Part shown: piece after piece, positions 51,651 to 62,155 of the stretch
Position numbering within the stretch: position 1 is the stretch's first letter
Layout: every line of letters starts with the position of its first letter
NCBI GenBank assembly: GCA_030220185.1
Contig: JASPKZ010002337.1
Coordinates: 653,501 to 717,500 of the forward strand
Length of the DNA: 64,000 nucleotides
Source of the DNA: Diploptera punctata
Lineage: Eukaryota; Arthropoda; Insecta; Blattodea; Blaberidae
Direction of reading: 5' to 3'
Translations under genes and position numbers: made by a program
Notes under the pieces: model-generated
Seen by the model: only the letters and a program-made list of their open reading frames with translations
The model's database searches: none
Told to the model about the DNA's origin: nothing

Positions 51651-52199
51651 CTATTGTAATTTTTTTAAGTCTATGCTATTTGCGAATTTGGTGAATTGTT
51701 TAGTATACTTAAAAGCTAATTTACTCTTATTTATGGGCCACCTTTCACTACCTCTATTTACAAAATTTATAAGAGTTTGTCTTTCGTTTTTAAATTCTAT
51801 ACAGTTATATATGACATGGTCCACTGTCTGCTCACTGTTGAATGAAGAAGGGTTGTTAGTATGTATGTTAGGCGTGTATTTTGATACCCTTAGCAATATC
51901 TTTAAAAAGTGTGCTTTGACTTTCTCCAATTCCTCTAGGTTTGCCTTATTTAGGTTCTTCCAAATTACTTCTAGTCCATAGGTAATGATTGTTGCGATTT
52001 TTAAGCAGAAGATGGTCATTGCTGTCTCCAGGGTTAGTTTACTCAGGTTTTTAATATTGTTTGTTGCTGTTCTGGCCGCTAAGGCGCGTTCTTTGATGTG
52101 CTTATCGAAGGTGTCACCTCTGCTCTGCAGTGTGATCCCCAGATATTTAAAAAATATAATTATATAATGTGAGCTATCATCAACATAAAATGAAAACAA
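51651..52199 (-). mobile_element. LINE-G ORF2 C-terminal part
   Basis: A minus frame of 182 codons: FKYLGITLQSRGDTFDKHIK, ALAARTATNNIKNLSKLTLE, ITYGLEVIWKNLNKANLEEL and EQTVDHVIYNCIEFKNERQT. The YLG, LYG-type and C-terminal H...C elements are typical of non-LTR ORF2 after the RT palm. The frame is open over the whole piece, so this family may have decayed less, but no RT core is in place. Confidence 0.72.
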
Positions 52200-52237
52200 T
52201 TTAAACTTGTTGGAAACAATATATTTATGTTCCTTAT

Positions 52238-52371
52238 ATTTCTGTTATTTGAGAGAGGTAGATTATACAGGGTATGACTGGAATTAACTAAGGTTAGAGA
52301 TGTGTGGACAGCTTGTGTCCCCGCGGCCATGAACCAGCGGGTTCTACAGTGCCAGTGAGTGAGTTAGTTAG
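52238..52371 (+). mobile_element. LINE-A 3' end
   Basis: Ends GCCAGTGAGTGAGTTAGTTAG; contains YTGYDWN and the CGCGGCCATGAACC block. Confidence 0.8.
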
Positions 52372-53080
52372 CATGTGCAAAAAAATTAGTAGAATTGAAA
52401 TATTTGAATTTATAGTTTTACAAATTGAAGGGAGGTGAAACTGATGTAAAGAGATCAAATTAAAGAAATTTTGTTTTTACATTGGTAATGTGAAGGTTGT
52501 AGAGCGACGTAAGTTGTTCTTTTTATGGCAGAAGCACAGTTTCATAAAATTTAACAGTTATTGCACACAAGGAGCAACAAAATGAAGCGAGCTATAAAGC
52601 GTGACAGCGAGAAATTCAATTCCTGACGTTAAAACTGAATACATGTGCACTTAAATAATCCAACACTTCTTTATGTCCATGTATACGGAGTTCGGTAAAT
52701 ACATGCGCTTATTTTAATGCTGTGTGTATATTCTGCTCCAATGTTTAAAGCGAAACAACATTTTTATGATCACCGTCGTGCTCTGGGCAAATATCGTTCC
52801 CTCAAGCAGAGGGTGAAAAGCTCGTCGGTAGAGTCCTGGAGGATTCTATGTCACCTATGTAAGTTAAAATAAAATAAAAAAGAAAACACGCAAAAATTAA
52901 TTAATATTTAAAATAAGTAACGCTATGAAGTTTATTCTAAAGAATAAAACAGAATCAGTTTAACATCTCACCTCATTATTGTAGATTTCGTGGACACAGT
53001 TTCGATACATCTTCGTATAATTTTCAGTTCTCTGTAACTGTTACATAATTATATAGTCGGGTCAGTCATTTAGTTAAAAA
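52372..53080. other. No recognisable gene; small repeat X scrap
   Basis: 52575-52650 contains GAAGCGAGCTATAAAGCG and GCGAGAAATTCAATTCC, similar to the edge of repeat X at 4485-4540. The remainder is not recognised. Confidence 0.35.
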
Positions 53081-53092
53081 TATACAGTAATA

Positions 53093-53450
53093 GTTGAATG
53101 CAGGCTTTCACGGCCGGTAATCATAATATTGAGTGATTCCGGGTTATGTGGTCGTGGTCCATAGTTGGTGTTGATACCAGACGTTTCGCCCTCAACTGCG
53201 GAGGGCATCTTCAGTGGCGAGTGCTTCTAGGCGTGTTTCCTGGTCGGAAGATCTACTTAGAGTGAGCGCTGCGGACGTTGTGGACGTTGTATTAGTGGTG
53301 GGTGCAGGGTGAATGGGCGTGGCTCTTGCTGACCAGGAAACACGCCTAGAAGCACTCGCCACTGAAGATGCCCTCCGCAGTTGAGGGCGAAACGTCTGGT
53401 ATCAACACCAACTATGGACCACGGCCACATAACCCGGAATCACTCAACAT
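53093..53450 (+). mobile_element. Foldback element (family FB), 358 bp, 12 bp target duplication
   Basis: TATACAGTAATA at 53081-53092 and 53451-53462. Head TGAATGCAGGCTTTCACGG, then arms of about 145 bp (GAGTGATTCCGGGTTATGTG, CAACTGCGGAGGGCATCTTC, TAGGCGTGTTTCCTGGTC) around a short unpaired loop. The arm ends carry ATTGAGTG, not the TATTAAAAG of the 49 kb copy. Confidence 0.87.
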
Positions 53451-53462
53451 TATACAGTAATA

Positions 53463-53990
53463 ATACAAGTAGGCCTATATATGGAACACAGTTATATATT
53501 ATATTTTCTAAGGAAATATATAGTGAGTTTTTTCTTGAACTGCTTTGATTCGGGCAGTCCTTGATATACGAGGTGAGGGAATTCCAAAGTCGGGTGGCTG
53601 AAACAAGGGAGGATGAGGAATTGTGATATGTTCGATGTAGAGGAACAATTAGAGTAAAATTTTCTCTCGATCGTGTGTTTAAGTTATGGTGGGAGGATAC
53701 CGAATGGAAGCGAGTAGAAATATAAAGGGATGATGAGGTGGACGAAATGTTGTATAAGACGCAGATGTAATGTATCTTTCGCTTGTCTTCCAATCGGAGC
53801 CAAGACAACATTTGAAATACTGTAGTCATGTGGTCTGATTTACGGAGGTTGTATATATAACGTGTACAAGCATTATGAACTCGTTGCAGTCTTTGTCCAA
53901 ATGTGATGCTCATGTCAATTAAGAGTAAGTCACAATAATCGAAATGCGGCATAATCAAAGTTAAGAAATACACCTTTTTTCAATGAAGAA
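53463..53990 (-). mobile_element. LINE-E ORF2 C-terminus (CR1/Jockey-like)
   Basis: Minus frame of 177 codons from 53973: LIMPHFDYCDLLLIDMS, RLQRVHNACTRYIYNLRKSD, LSWLRLEDKRKIHYICVLYN, HNLNTRSRENFTL, SATRLWNSLTSYIKD. PHFDYCD, RLQ-x-x-x-NAC-x-R and WNSLP are hallmarks of the region after RT in CR1 and Jockey group LINEs. One of the best preserved frames here. Confidence 0.85.
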
Positions 53991-54327
53991 GAGAGGAGAT
54001 TTTTCAATTCATGTCATATGTCTTTTTCAATAAAATGATACGTGTAGAAATGCTTGTATTCAATTTCGACCCTTACGGGTGAACACCATCTGTGCATAAC
54101 TCATAAACGACTTGTTTGCGACTATATGTTCCTTCACAAAAATGATCCTCTCTGCATGGTCCATCATCCCTAACATTTTGTCGGTGAGATCCTGTTACAC
54201 CTGTATAAACTAAATCATTATTCACATGATAACCTAGTAAGACAAGGGTGTAGTTTACCACCTACTCTTTTTAATGTTTATAATTAAAGAGATCATCAAA
54301 AGTGGAAAATAAATCTTTATATATATA

Positions 54328-54761
54328 GTCCATTGCTGTGGTCTCGAGGTAGCGTGCTGCCTTGTCACGCAGCGGGCCCGGGTCGATCCACGGTCGGGGC
54401 AGTTTTTCTGGGTTTAAGTATGTTAAAATTTTACTTAAAATATTTCTTTTTTTTATTTTTTTTTTATTTTGAAGTTTTACTATAATGTTTTAATTACTCA
54501 AATTTCTTGGGAAAGTTTTATTCTTGCTTTTTCCTCACCTGTAAGACAAATGTCAGGAAAACTTTAAGGCCCAAACGGCCCCCGAAATCATATGACCATC
54601 ATCATCATCCTTATCATTATATCATCATCATCATCCTTCACCGGTGTGGAAAGCAATGGAAAGCTACCACACCCACAATTCCCTAGTAAAGCTGCAAAGC
54701 ATAGCATGAAAATGCTATGATTGCAGTGAAAGTCCTGCCCTCGGGCAGAATTACTATGCAT

Positions 54762-54762
<1 letters not shown>
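54328..54762 (+). mobile_element. SINE-A, subfamily 1, with 116 bp replacement
   Basis: Head GTCCATTGCTGTGGTCTCG; B box damaged (GGGTCGATCC). Between TTTTTCTGGGT and TTCCTCACCTG an AT-rich block (about 54414-54529) replaces the usual GAGGTTTTTATCGGGG. The tail is intact to ATTACTATGCATGG. Confidence 0.88.

Positions 54763-54764
<2 letters not shown>

Positions 54765-54812
<48 letters not shown>
54765..54812. repeat. (AT)n microsatellite
   Basis: Follows the SINE-A 3' end. Confidence 0.97.
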
Positions 54813-54815
<3 letters not shown>

Positions 54816-54819
54816 CATC

Positions 54820-55228
54820 TGTACGTGTGTTTATTACTGAACTCCTCCTAAACGACTGGACCTATTTTGATGACATTTTATGTGTGTCTGAGTGGGTCCC
54901 TCGATGGTTTAGATTCACAATTGGACCCTCTAAAACTATTAGGTGTAGGTGTTCACATGAAGTGAAAATTTAAAATCGCTCTAACGGTCAATTTTTTCAA
55001 TATTTCACAACGAAACTCAGAATATCCTATTAAAATAAACAGAGGTAGGTATTGTCCAAAAATGAGCAAAATCCGACAATGCAGAATTGGACGTTTCCTG
55101 AAATCCGAAATTAAAAACTGACTAGCAACCACCATGTTTGGTTCGCCTCAGCGTATATCAAATAATTTAATTAACCTTTAATATTTCGTTTATTTACGCG
55201 TAGCAACGCACGTCAGGTATTAGCTAGT
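54820..55228 (+). mobile_element. Helitron-like element (family H), copy 2
   Basis: CTCCTAAACGACTGGACC, GTGGGTCCCTCGATGG, AGGTAGGTATTGTCCAAAAA; ends CAGGTATTAGCTAGT with CTAG then T. Non-coding. Confidence 0.6.
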
Positions 55229-55249
55229 ATAAGAATGAATCGTTTTAAA

Positions 55250-56700
55250 ATATTAAACTTTTTAAAGTAGGCTATGCTGACAATGTGGTTATCATTCAAG
55301 AAAATGAAAATAATTTGCGGTACTCTTTACACAAATTAAAACAGTTAAGCCAAGAAAATAATTTTAAAATATCAAAAGAAAAAACAAAAATAATGACATT
55401 TTGGGCAAATGAACATACAAGATAAAAAATCATAATAGGCAACAAACCTATGGAACAAGTAATAAATTTTAATTATTTGGGTTGTAATTTTACTATAAAC
55501 ACAAAAATAGAAATGATATGCGGAACTATATGTAAAATATTAAAAAACAAAACAATAAGAGATACTAGTTCGAAGTTTTATAAAACATTGACAGTTCCTG
55601 CATTACTTTATGGGAGTGAAACTTGGATAAAGACCAAAAATTACAAAGTAGAATACAAAGCGTAGAAATGAACTTCCTTAGAAGAACAAAAGGCTGCACA
55701 AGATTGGATCGGATAAAGAATAAAGAAGAACAGAGTTAAATATACATCCACTTACTTACTTACTTACTTACTCACTGGCACTATCGAACCCGAAGGTTCA
55801 TGGCCGCGCGGACATAAGCTCTCCATACATCCCGATCCTGAGCTAATGCTTTCCAATCATTCCCTGTATAATCTACTTCCCTCAAATCATAGTTAATGTT
55901 GTTCTCCCACCTCTTGGCCTACCAACTGGGCGTTTTCCCTCTGGCTTTCCTACAAGAAGCTTCCATGCACATCTTTCATTCCCCATACGTGCAACATGCC
56001 CTGTCCATCGCAGTCTACGAGACTTAACTGTTCTTATTATATCTGGCTTCCTATACAGACCATGTAGTTCATTGTTATGTAGTCTTCTCCATTCACCTGT
56101 CTGTTCATCTCTCTTTGGACCAAAAATTTTGCTAAGTACCTTATTCTCAAATACTTGTAATCTCATTTCCTCCCTTAAAGTAAGAGTCCATGTTTCGCAC
56201 CCATATAATATAACTGGTAGAATAATAGTTTTATATATTTTCAGTTTAAAGTTTTTTGAAAGGAGTTGGGACATCAAAAGTCTCTGCAATGCATAATAGC
56301 ATGCATTTCCAGAATTGAGCCTATGTTTAATTTCTTTGTGCATCTCATTCCTATTTGTGATTATTGTTCCTAGGTATTTGAATTCAGGCACTTCCTCAAA
56401 ATTTCCCTCATTTGTCATTAGCTGTCCATTTCCATTATATACTGAATTTCTACGTGTGACCATATATTTAGTTTTACTGATATTTACTTCCAGTCCTAAT
56501 TTCTTAGTGTTAATCCACTAAATGATAAAATAAAAGATTATAGAGAAAAATGGTTTAGACATGTGGAAAGAATAAATGTAACAACATTACCAAAAGCAGC
56601 ATTTAACTACAAGCCAAGAGGACCAGGAAATGTAGGAAGGCCAGTGAAGAGATGGACAGAACATCTGCGGGGCGGAACAAGTTATTTGTCTATCCCATGA
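55250..56700 (+). mobile_element. LINE-B, split by LINE-A
   Basis: Left part: YADNVVIIQENENNLRYSLH (YADD mutated to YADN), KTKIMTFWANEHT, FNYLGCNFTINTKIEMICGT, TVPALLYGSETWIKT, NFLRRTKGCTRLDRIKNK. Right part from 56520: DKIKDYREKWFRHVERINVT, KPRGPGNVGRPVKRWTEH, then GGGGCGGAACAAG. Frames are mostly open apart from a few stops. Confidence 0.87.
55753..56512 (-). mobile_element. LINE-A, 760 bp, inserted in LINE-B with 7 bp target duplication
   Basis: ATCCACT at 55746-55752 and 56513-56519. Minus frame of 193 codons (56463-55882): MVTRRNSVYNGNGQLMTNEG, YLGTIITNRNEMHKEIKHRL, LYGCETWTLTLREEMRLQVF, RRLRWTGHVARMGNERCAWK, GKRPVGRPR, then a frame break close to the end. The 3' tail is (TAAG)n. 5'-truncated in the NTKKLGLE region. 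Confidence 0.93.
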
Positions 56701-56704
56701 AGCG

Positions 56705-57296
56705 AAGAAGAAGAGGAAGAATATAACCTAAAATATGTGAAACAGAAATAAGGGAAATAAACTTGGTTTTGAGTTTATAGCGGTGTCAACAATATTCTAA
56801 AATGAAAATATTTCTCCATGGCGAATAATTACTTTCCGTTAAATTGTCTGTTTCCCTCGTGTATTTATTTTCTTCACAAATTAAACTTTTCGTGAAATCC
56901 ATGCACAAATAAAAAAGAACAACAATAAAACCTGTCTTCATTTCATGGATGGCGTCTCCGAGACTCAACATTGAGACACAAAATATCCACGCTAGAGAAA
57001 TACGACTGCATTTTGAAAATAATTTATTTTCTACCTTGTATATTTGTCCAAGGATAGAAGAAGAAACTACTGTTTGCAGAAATCGTTCCGTTTTATTCAT
57101 GAGTTGAGGTGCGTTCATCCAAGTGGATTAGAGAGGGATAAAGATAAAGGCAAGTTCTTCTAACTGATCCAATTGATCTGCAGAGAATATGATTCGCAAC
57201 TTCTCCAGATTTTCATCCGCACACTTCCTGCCACGAAACTTTATCTTTAAAACCGCAAGGACAAAAATACCTTAAATTCAAAATCTGCGTTTTGTT
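56705..57296. other. No supported gene
   Basis: The minus open frame 57118-56786 (110 codons) has a hydrophobic stretch IVVLFYLCMDF but no splice or start context to make it convincing. Confidence 0.35.
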
Positions 57297-57360
57297 CTTT
57301 ACCTTGTCGTGGTGGAGTGGCTTGCGTGGTTAAATGACCCCGAGAATTGTGCTGGCGGTT

Positions 57361-57530
57361 TTATAGCCTCACTATGATGGTTTCCAGCGGCTCGCTTTGT
57401 TTCCCCGCAGCTGTTATATATAATTAAATACAAAGATGCCGACCACGGATACGTGAATGTTAATCATTGTCAAGCATAGTCGCGGCACCCGCTTTTATAT
57501 AAACGGACAATCATCATAGTGAGGCGATAA
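57361..57530. mobile_element. MITE in LINE-A 5' region, 170 bp
   Basis: Ends TTATAGCCTCACTATGATG and inverse TTATCGCCTCACTATGATG, 19 bp with one mismatch. The uninterrupted version is at 42115-42130. Target duplication ambiguous (short, AT-rich). Confidence 0.75.
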
Positions 57531-57602
57531 TAGAATTGCTGCCGATAGAGTTACCCTTGCCGGAAAGGTCGAAGGCGATAAACCAGACGGGGGGGGGAAC
57601 TA

Positions 57603-58020
57603 CATTCTAATTCAACCCAGGAAGTTACTACAGACTTTGTGGGCTAGTGTCCCCCTACCTACAGAGGGTAGATGTTGCCAAACTCATAATAACGGCATTT
57701 GTGTGTTAAGGAGGGGTGGAGCGGCAAGGTTAGCAGTACTTTTTTTTAAATCCATGTACTATACATTAAAAAAATATACTTTTTCTTTTACGGCATGCAA
57801 ACTAGTTTTATAGTAAATATGAGAGTCGACACTTTCACACAGGATAGTACAGGTCCGCACGAGCTCAGTGACAAGTGGTAACTGTTTTTTTAAGAGGGGG
57901 TGGCTTGGACAGCTACAACTTACAACTCTGTAAAGGATTTCTCTCGAGAAAATACTGTTAAAATGACAACCCAGTTCCCTATTACAAACACACAGTAACT
58001 TCCTGGGTTGAATCTGAGTG
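57603..58020. mobile_element. TA-flanked MITE in LINE-A 5' region, 418 bp
   Basis: CATTCTAATTCAACCCAGG at the left and CACTCAGATTCAACCCAGG in inverse at the right, paired onward through AAGTTACT. TA lies at 57601-57602 and 58021-58022. The site is uninterrupted at 42180-42200. Confidence 0.78.
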
Positions 58021-58837
58021 TACCATACTGGAAAGACTGACGATCTTTCACCGTAAAAAATCAACCGTCAAGAAACGTGGACATGGGTTTGACTGGGGTA
58101 AAATTTTCCAGAGGTAAAATAGTTCCCCATTAGTGCTTCGGGGGAGGGCTACTTCAGGGAATCCATGCCAAAGGCTCAAACACAGGAATATATTCCTATC
58201 AAAATCGAAGTTAGCACAACATTTTTGGACCAAAGAGAGATGAACAGGCAGGTGAATAGAGAATACAACATAACAATAAGCTACATTGTCTTTATAGGAA
58301 GCCAGATTAATAAGAACAGTTAAGTCCCTTAGACTGCGATGGACAGGGCATGTGGCACGAATGGAAGCTTCTTATAGGAAATCTAGAAGGAAAGCGCGCA
58401 ATTGGTAAACCAAGGATGAGGTAGGAGAATATAATTGACCATGATTTGATTGAAGTACATTATACAGGGGATGACTGGAAAACATTAGCTGAGGATACGG
58501 ATGTATGGAAAACTTATGCCCTCGCGGTCATGAACCTGTGGGTTCGATAGAGGCAGTGAGTTAATGAGTTAGGTAGTTAGTGTTCTAATATTACATCTGC
58601 ATTAAATGCTTCGGTTTCCGTGCTAGTTTCAATTTACGCAACACTTCGGTAAACCACTTAATATAGATGTAAGGTGCTTAGAAGCTAAGGGTGGAAGTAA
58701 TTAAAAAAAATAGTTTGGTGTATAGTTACATTTTTTAGACTTAATTGTATTTGGCTACAAAAAGTTTTATAAGTATATTCGTTAGGAGTTGATAAAGAAT
58801 GTTTGCTATCATTTTTAATTGCCTATTATTTTCATAT

Positions 58838-59242
58838 GTTGGCCGCGGTGGACTAGTGGTTATGATCCTTGCCTCTGGTCCCAAGGGTCGCGGGTTCAAA
58901 CCCGGCCGGGGTCGATGGGTTTTTTTTAGGACGGAAAAATCCAAGGAGCAAGTCCTCCGGGAGGGACTTTAAGTCGTGGGTCCCGAGTCTGAAGATTTTC
59001 AGGCTCGTAAAAAATCCTTAACCTGAATGAAAAGGTCTCTAAGCAAAATTTACCGAATTTTCCCGTCCTAGTACTACCTTGGTTTCCTAGATGTCAGTAT
59101 GAGGCGGAACGCTGACCACGGACCACTCAAAATGTCATCTATACGAAAACCAGTGTAACTAAATTAGTATTGTTCAAATTCTTCCTTGTAGGGGGAGAGC
59201 GCCTAAATCTCTGTAAAGAGAAAATATAGGCTTACAAAAAAA
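58838..59242 (+). mobile_element. SINE-B, full length, with 13 bp target duplication
   Basis: ATTATTTTCATAT (58825-58837) and ATTATTTTCTTAT (59243-59255). Head GGCCGCGGTGGACTAGTGG, B box GGGTTCAAACC, body CAGGCTCGTAAAAAATCC, 3' half AATTCTTCCTTGTAGGGGG, A-rich tail. 405 bp. Confidence 0.92.
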
Positions 59243-59255
59243 ATTATTTTCTTAT

Positions 59256-59882
59256 ACAATTTCAACTTTAGACTTATTTTTCTCAATACTGCAAAACTTG
59301 CACTTGTTTCTTTTGCTTCTAACCGCCTCATATATTCTTGTATGGTGTACAGAGAGGAGTGTAGGATGAGTGTGTGTTTGTGTAGTGTAAGGTTTGATGT
59401 ATGAGGGGTGATGATGAAAATAATGGAGTAAGCGAAACCTGGGTCCGGCACGTTAGCATACTTCTGTCAAAAAGCACCAAGGGGTCAAAAGGTTTAATGT
59501 ATCCATTCGACTAACGAATCACTATCAATATTACCACAAGCCCTCAAAGCACATGCATTGCGGATGTATTTGAAATTTAATGAAAAAATGGCATACAATA
59601 TAGCGATACAAATTATACACTATTTCCTTCTGGCTACAATATTTTAGATTTTAAAGTTAATTTTGTTTCGCAATTTATCTATAATACAATTGCTTTCTCT
59701 AGTTATAGCGTTCCTTAATATCTTCATCTGTAAGTCGCAGTTCACTCCATCCAAACTTCTTTAGATCTTCCCTCTCTTATTTTCCTATCTACACAATTTA
59801 ACAATTAAAATTTTCAAAACAGTCGGGTGTCGAATTCGGTCCCGTTAGCCAGGAAGACGAACAAAATTCAAAACATAATTAA
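59256..59882. other. No recognisable gene
   Basis: Short open frames only. Confidence 0.35.
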
Positions 59883-59894
59883 TGTGCTAGCATA

Positions 59895-60996
59895 ACTAAC
59901 TAACTATCTTACTGGCTCTATCGAATACGTAGGTTCATGGCCGCGCGGACATAAGCTATCCAGACATCCCTATCCTGGGACAATGCTTTCCAATCACTCC
60001 CTGTATAATCCAACTCCCTCAAATCATGGATAATGTTATTCTCCAACCTCATTCTTAGTCTACCAACTGGACTTTTCCCTCTGGTTTTCCTACAAGAAGC
60101 TTCCATGCACCTCTTTCATCCTCCATGCGTGCCATAAGTCATGCCCATCACAGTAAACGAGACTTAACTGGCTTCCTACACATATCATGTACCTCATCTA
60201 TGTAGTTTTCTCCATTCACCTATCTGTTCATCTTTTTTTGGTCCAAAAATTTTCCTAATGGCCTTATTCTCAAATACTCGTAATCTTCATTCCTCCCTTA
60301 AAGTAAGAATCCATCTTTCGCATCCGTATAATACAATTGGTAGAATAACAGTTTTATGCATTTTCAGTTTATTTTTTTTTTTAGAGAATTTGCGACAAGA
60401 GTCCCTATACTGCATAATAACACGCATTTCCAGAATAGAGCCTATTTTTAATTTCTTTGTGCATCTCATTCCTATTTGTGATTATTTTTCCAAGATATAT
60501 GAAATCAGCCACTTCTTCAAAATTCCCTTCATTTTTCATTAGTTGTCCATTTCCGTTATATAACACATTTCTATGTGTGAACATATGTTTAGTTTTATTG
60601 ATGTTTACTTCCAGTCCTAATTTCTTAGTTTTACTCAATGGAGGGTGCGTGTTGACCCGTAGTATGTCCTCGCTATCGCTCAATAATACCACATCATCAG
60701 CATAAACTAACAGCTTATTAAATATCGTTGAGTTGTAGACCTCCTTCACCTTCTAAAGATGTGTTGGCATACTGTAGTACAAAATTGAATAGTAGAGGAG
60801 ATAGTGCATCTCCTTGCTCTAACCCATTTTGAATTTCAAACGTATCCGAAAACTGTTTGCCTACATGAACCCTACCCTTTGTGCCATTTAGACAATTTCG
60901 TATAAGTCTAACTAACTTTTTTAGGAATTCCGAACTCCAGCAGGATACTACAGGCCTATAAATTCTCCTTCTTAACTGAATCGTATGCCTTTTTGA
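59895..60996 (-). mobile_element. LINE-A, 1.1 kb, with probable target duplication
   Basis: TGTGCTAGCATA (59883-59894) and TGTGCTTAGCATA (60997-61009) flank it. Minus strand: GRVHVGKQFSDTFEIQNGLE, QGDALSPLLFNFVLQYA, LLVYADDVVLLSDSEDI (YADD intact), NEGNFEEVADFIYLGKII, YGCERWILTLREE, GRLRMRLENN, MNLRIR. Frameshifts split it into at least four frames. Longest contiguous LINE-A. Confidence 0.9.
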
Positions 60997-61264
60997 TGTG
61001 CTTAGCATAGCACTAATAATGTTGAATGGTATTAGACTATGTTTAATCTATTTCGTCCAAGCCACGAAGTTATTTAAGATATTTGTGGGATTCATTGTAA
61101 CCCACTGTTGGAGCGGATGGAAGGCGGAGTTGGTTAATCTGTTGTTTAAATAGGTGATAAAATATGATATCGAAGCACTAGACCAACTCCGAGACCAATG
61201 ACTAGAACGTCCGGAAACTCTAAGCGCAATGACTCCGGCCGTTGAAACCCTTCAATCATTATGT

Positions 61265-61950
61265 AAAAAAATCAATTGTAATGCGTTAGTCTCTCAGCAC
61301 CTCCTAAACAATGGACCGATTTTGATTAATTTTTTTGTGTGTGTCTAATTGGGTTCTTCAATTGTTTAGGTTCACAATTGGACGTTCTGAAACCATTTGG
61401 TGTAGGAGTTCACCTGATGTAAAAATTTAAAAATAGCTCTAGCGGTCACATTTTTCGATGTTTCACAACGAAACCCAGTATATCCTATTAAAATAAGCTG
61501 AGTTAGGCATTGTCCAAAATTGAGCGAAATCTCACAATTAGAAGTAGAGGTATACCTGAAATCCGAAATTAAAAACTGCCTAAACGCCTCGACAGATTTT
61601 GATGAAATTATGTGTGTGTTTGAGTGGGTGCCAGATGGTTCAGATTCACAATTAGACTCGGTAGGTGGTGCTGCGATCGGGTTATAGGTTTTTTTAGTGT
61701 CAGATGTGTAGTCATATGCATTATCGACATATTCCACGCGACAACAATGTGACGTCATCATGCACGCTTCTTGAGACACAACAGATGACAGTGAGAAATT
61801 TTCTTGCGAACTTATTTAATAATGTCTAATTACTTCTGAAATAGTGAATTTTTATGGTAAAAAAGTAACTTATATTTTTATGGTCCAGCAATGACAAGAG
61901 AATAGAACGTTAGAGTAGGACAACGTCCGCCGGGTACACAGGTATTTGAT
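61265..61950 (+). mobile_element. Helitron-like element (family H), copy 3, with internal repeat
   Basis: Two units of the CCTAAAC...GGACCGATTTTGA block (61300 and 61577). GCTGCGATCGGGTTATAGG and GTCCGCCGGGTACAC match the copy at 12340-12905. Confidence 0.55.
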
Positions 61951-61985
61951 TTGAGAAACCTTAGCTAATTTATAATGGGACTGAC

Positions 61986-62056
61986 CTGCACCGACGAAGC
62001 CAACACGCCAACACTGCGAGGAGTCCAAGTCCGGTGAACAAGAGCACCAGACCCAC
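61986..62056 (-). CDS. Candidate 71 bp internal exon encoding one membrane span
   Basis: On the minus strand a polypyrimidine tract TTTCTTTTTTTTCAG ends at 62057, the exon follows, and GTGCAG|GTCAGT gives a donor at 61985. Frame 1 encodes VGLVLLFTGLGLLAVLACWL then RRC, i.e. about 20 hydrophobic residues and a basic stop-transfer. GC is about 62 per cent against roughly 35 around it. Frame 1 begins on a codon boundary and leaves two bases over. All three frames are open, so the frame rests on hydrophobicity. It is absent elsewhere in the window. The gene is unknown; it could be a single-pass receptor, adhesion protein or synaptic membrane protein. Confidence 0.5.
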
Positions 62057-62155
62057 CTGAAAAAAAAGAAACATCATCAAGATCTTCATGTCATCAAGGA
62101 ATTGCCTTCTGACACATTCCTTTGAATACAACATTGTTCACGCAAAATTCTCAAA

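Larger units (their letters stand above)
57297..58566 (+). mobile_element. LINE-A with 5' region, internally deleted, two nested MITEs
   Basis: 5' part CTTTACCTTGTCGTGGTGG through GACGATCTTTCACCG and GGGGTAAAATTTTCC to about 58205 corresponds to 42044-42290. Then the 3' part begins at TTTTTGGACCAAAGAG and runs to the terminus GAGGCAGTGAGTTAATGAG. The endonuclease and RT are missing. The frame of the 3' part is broken. Confidence 0.8.

Noticed and set aside
56786..57118. 110-codon minus-strand frame as a gene
   Set aside because: No domain, no splice sites I trust, composition like the background.
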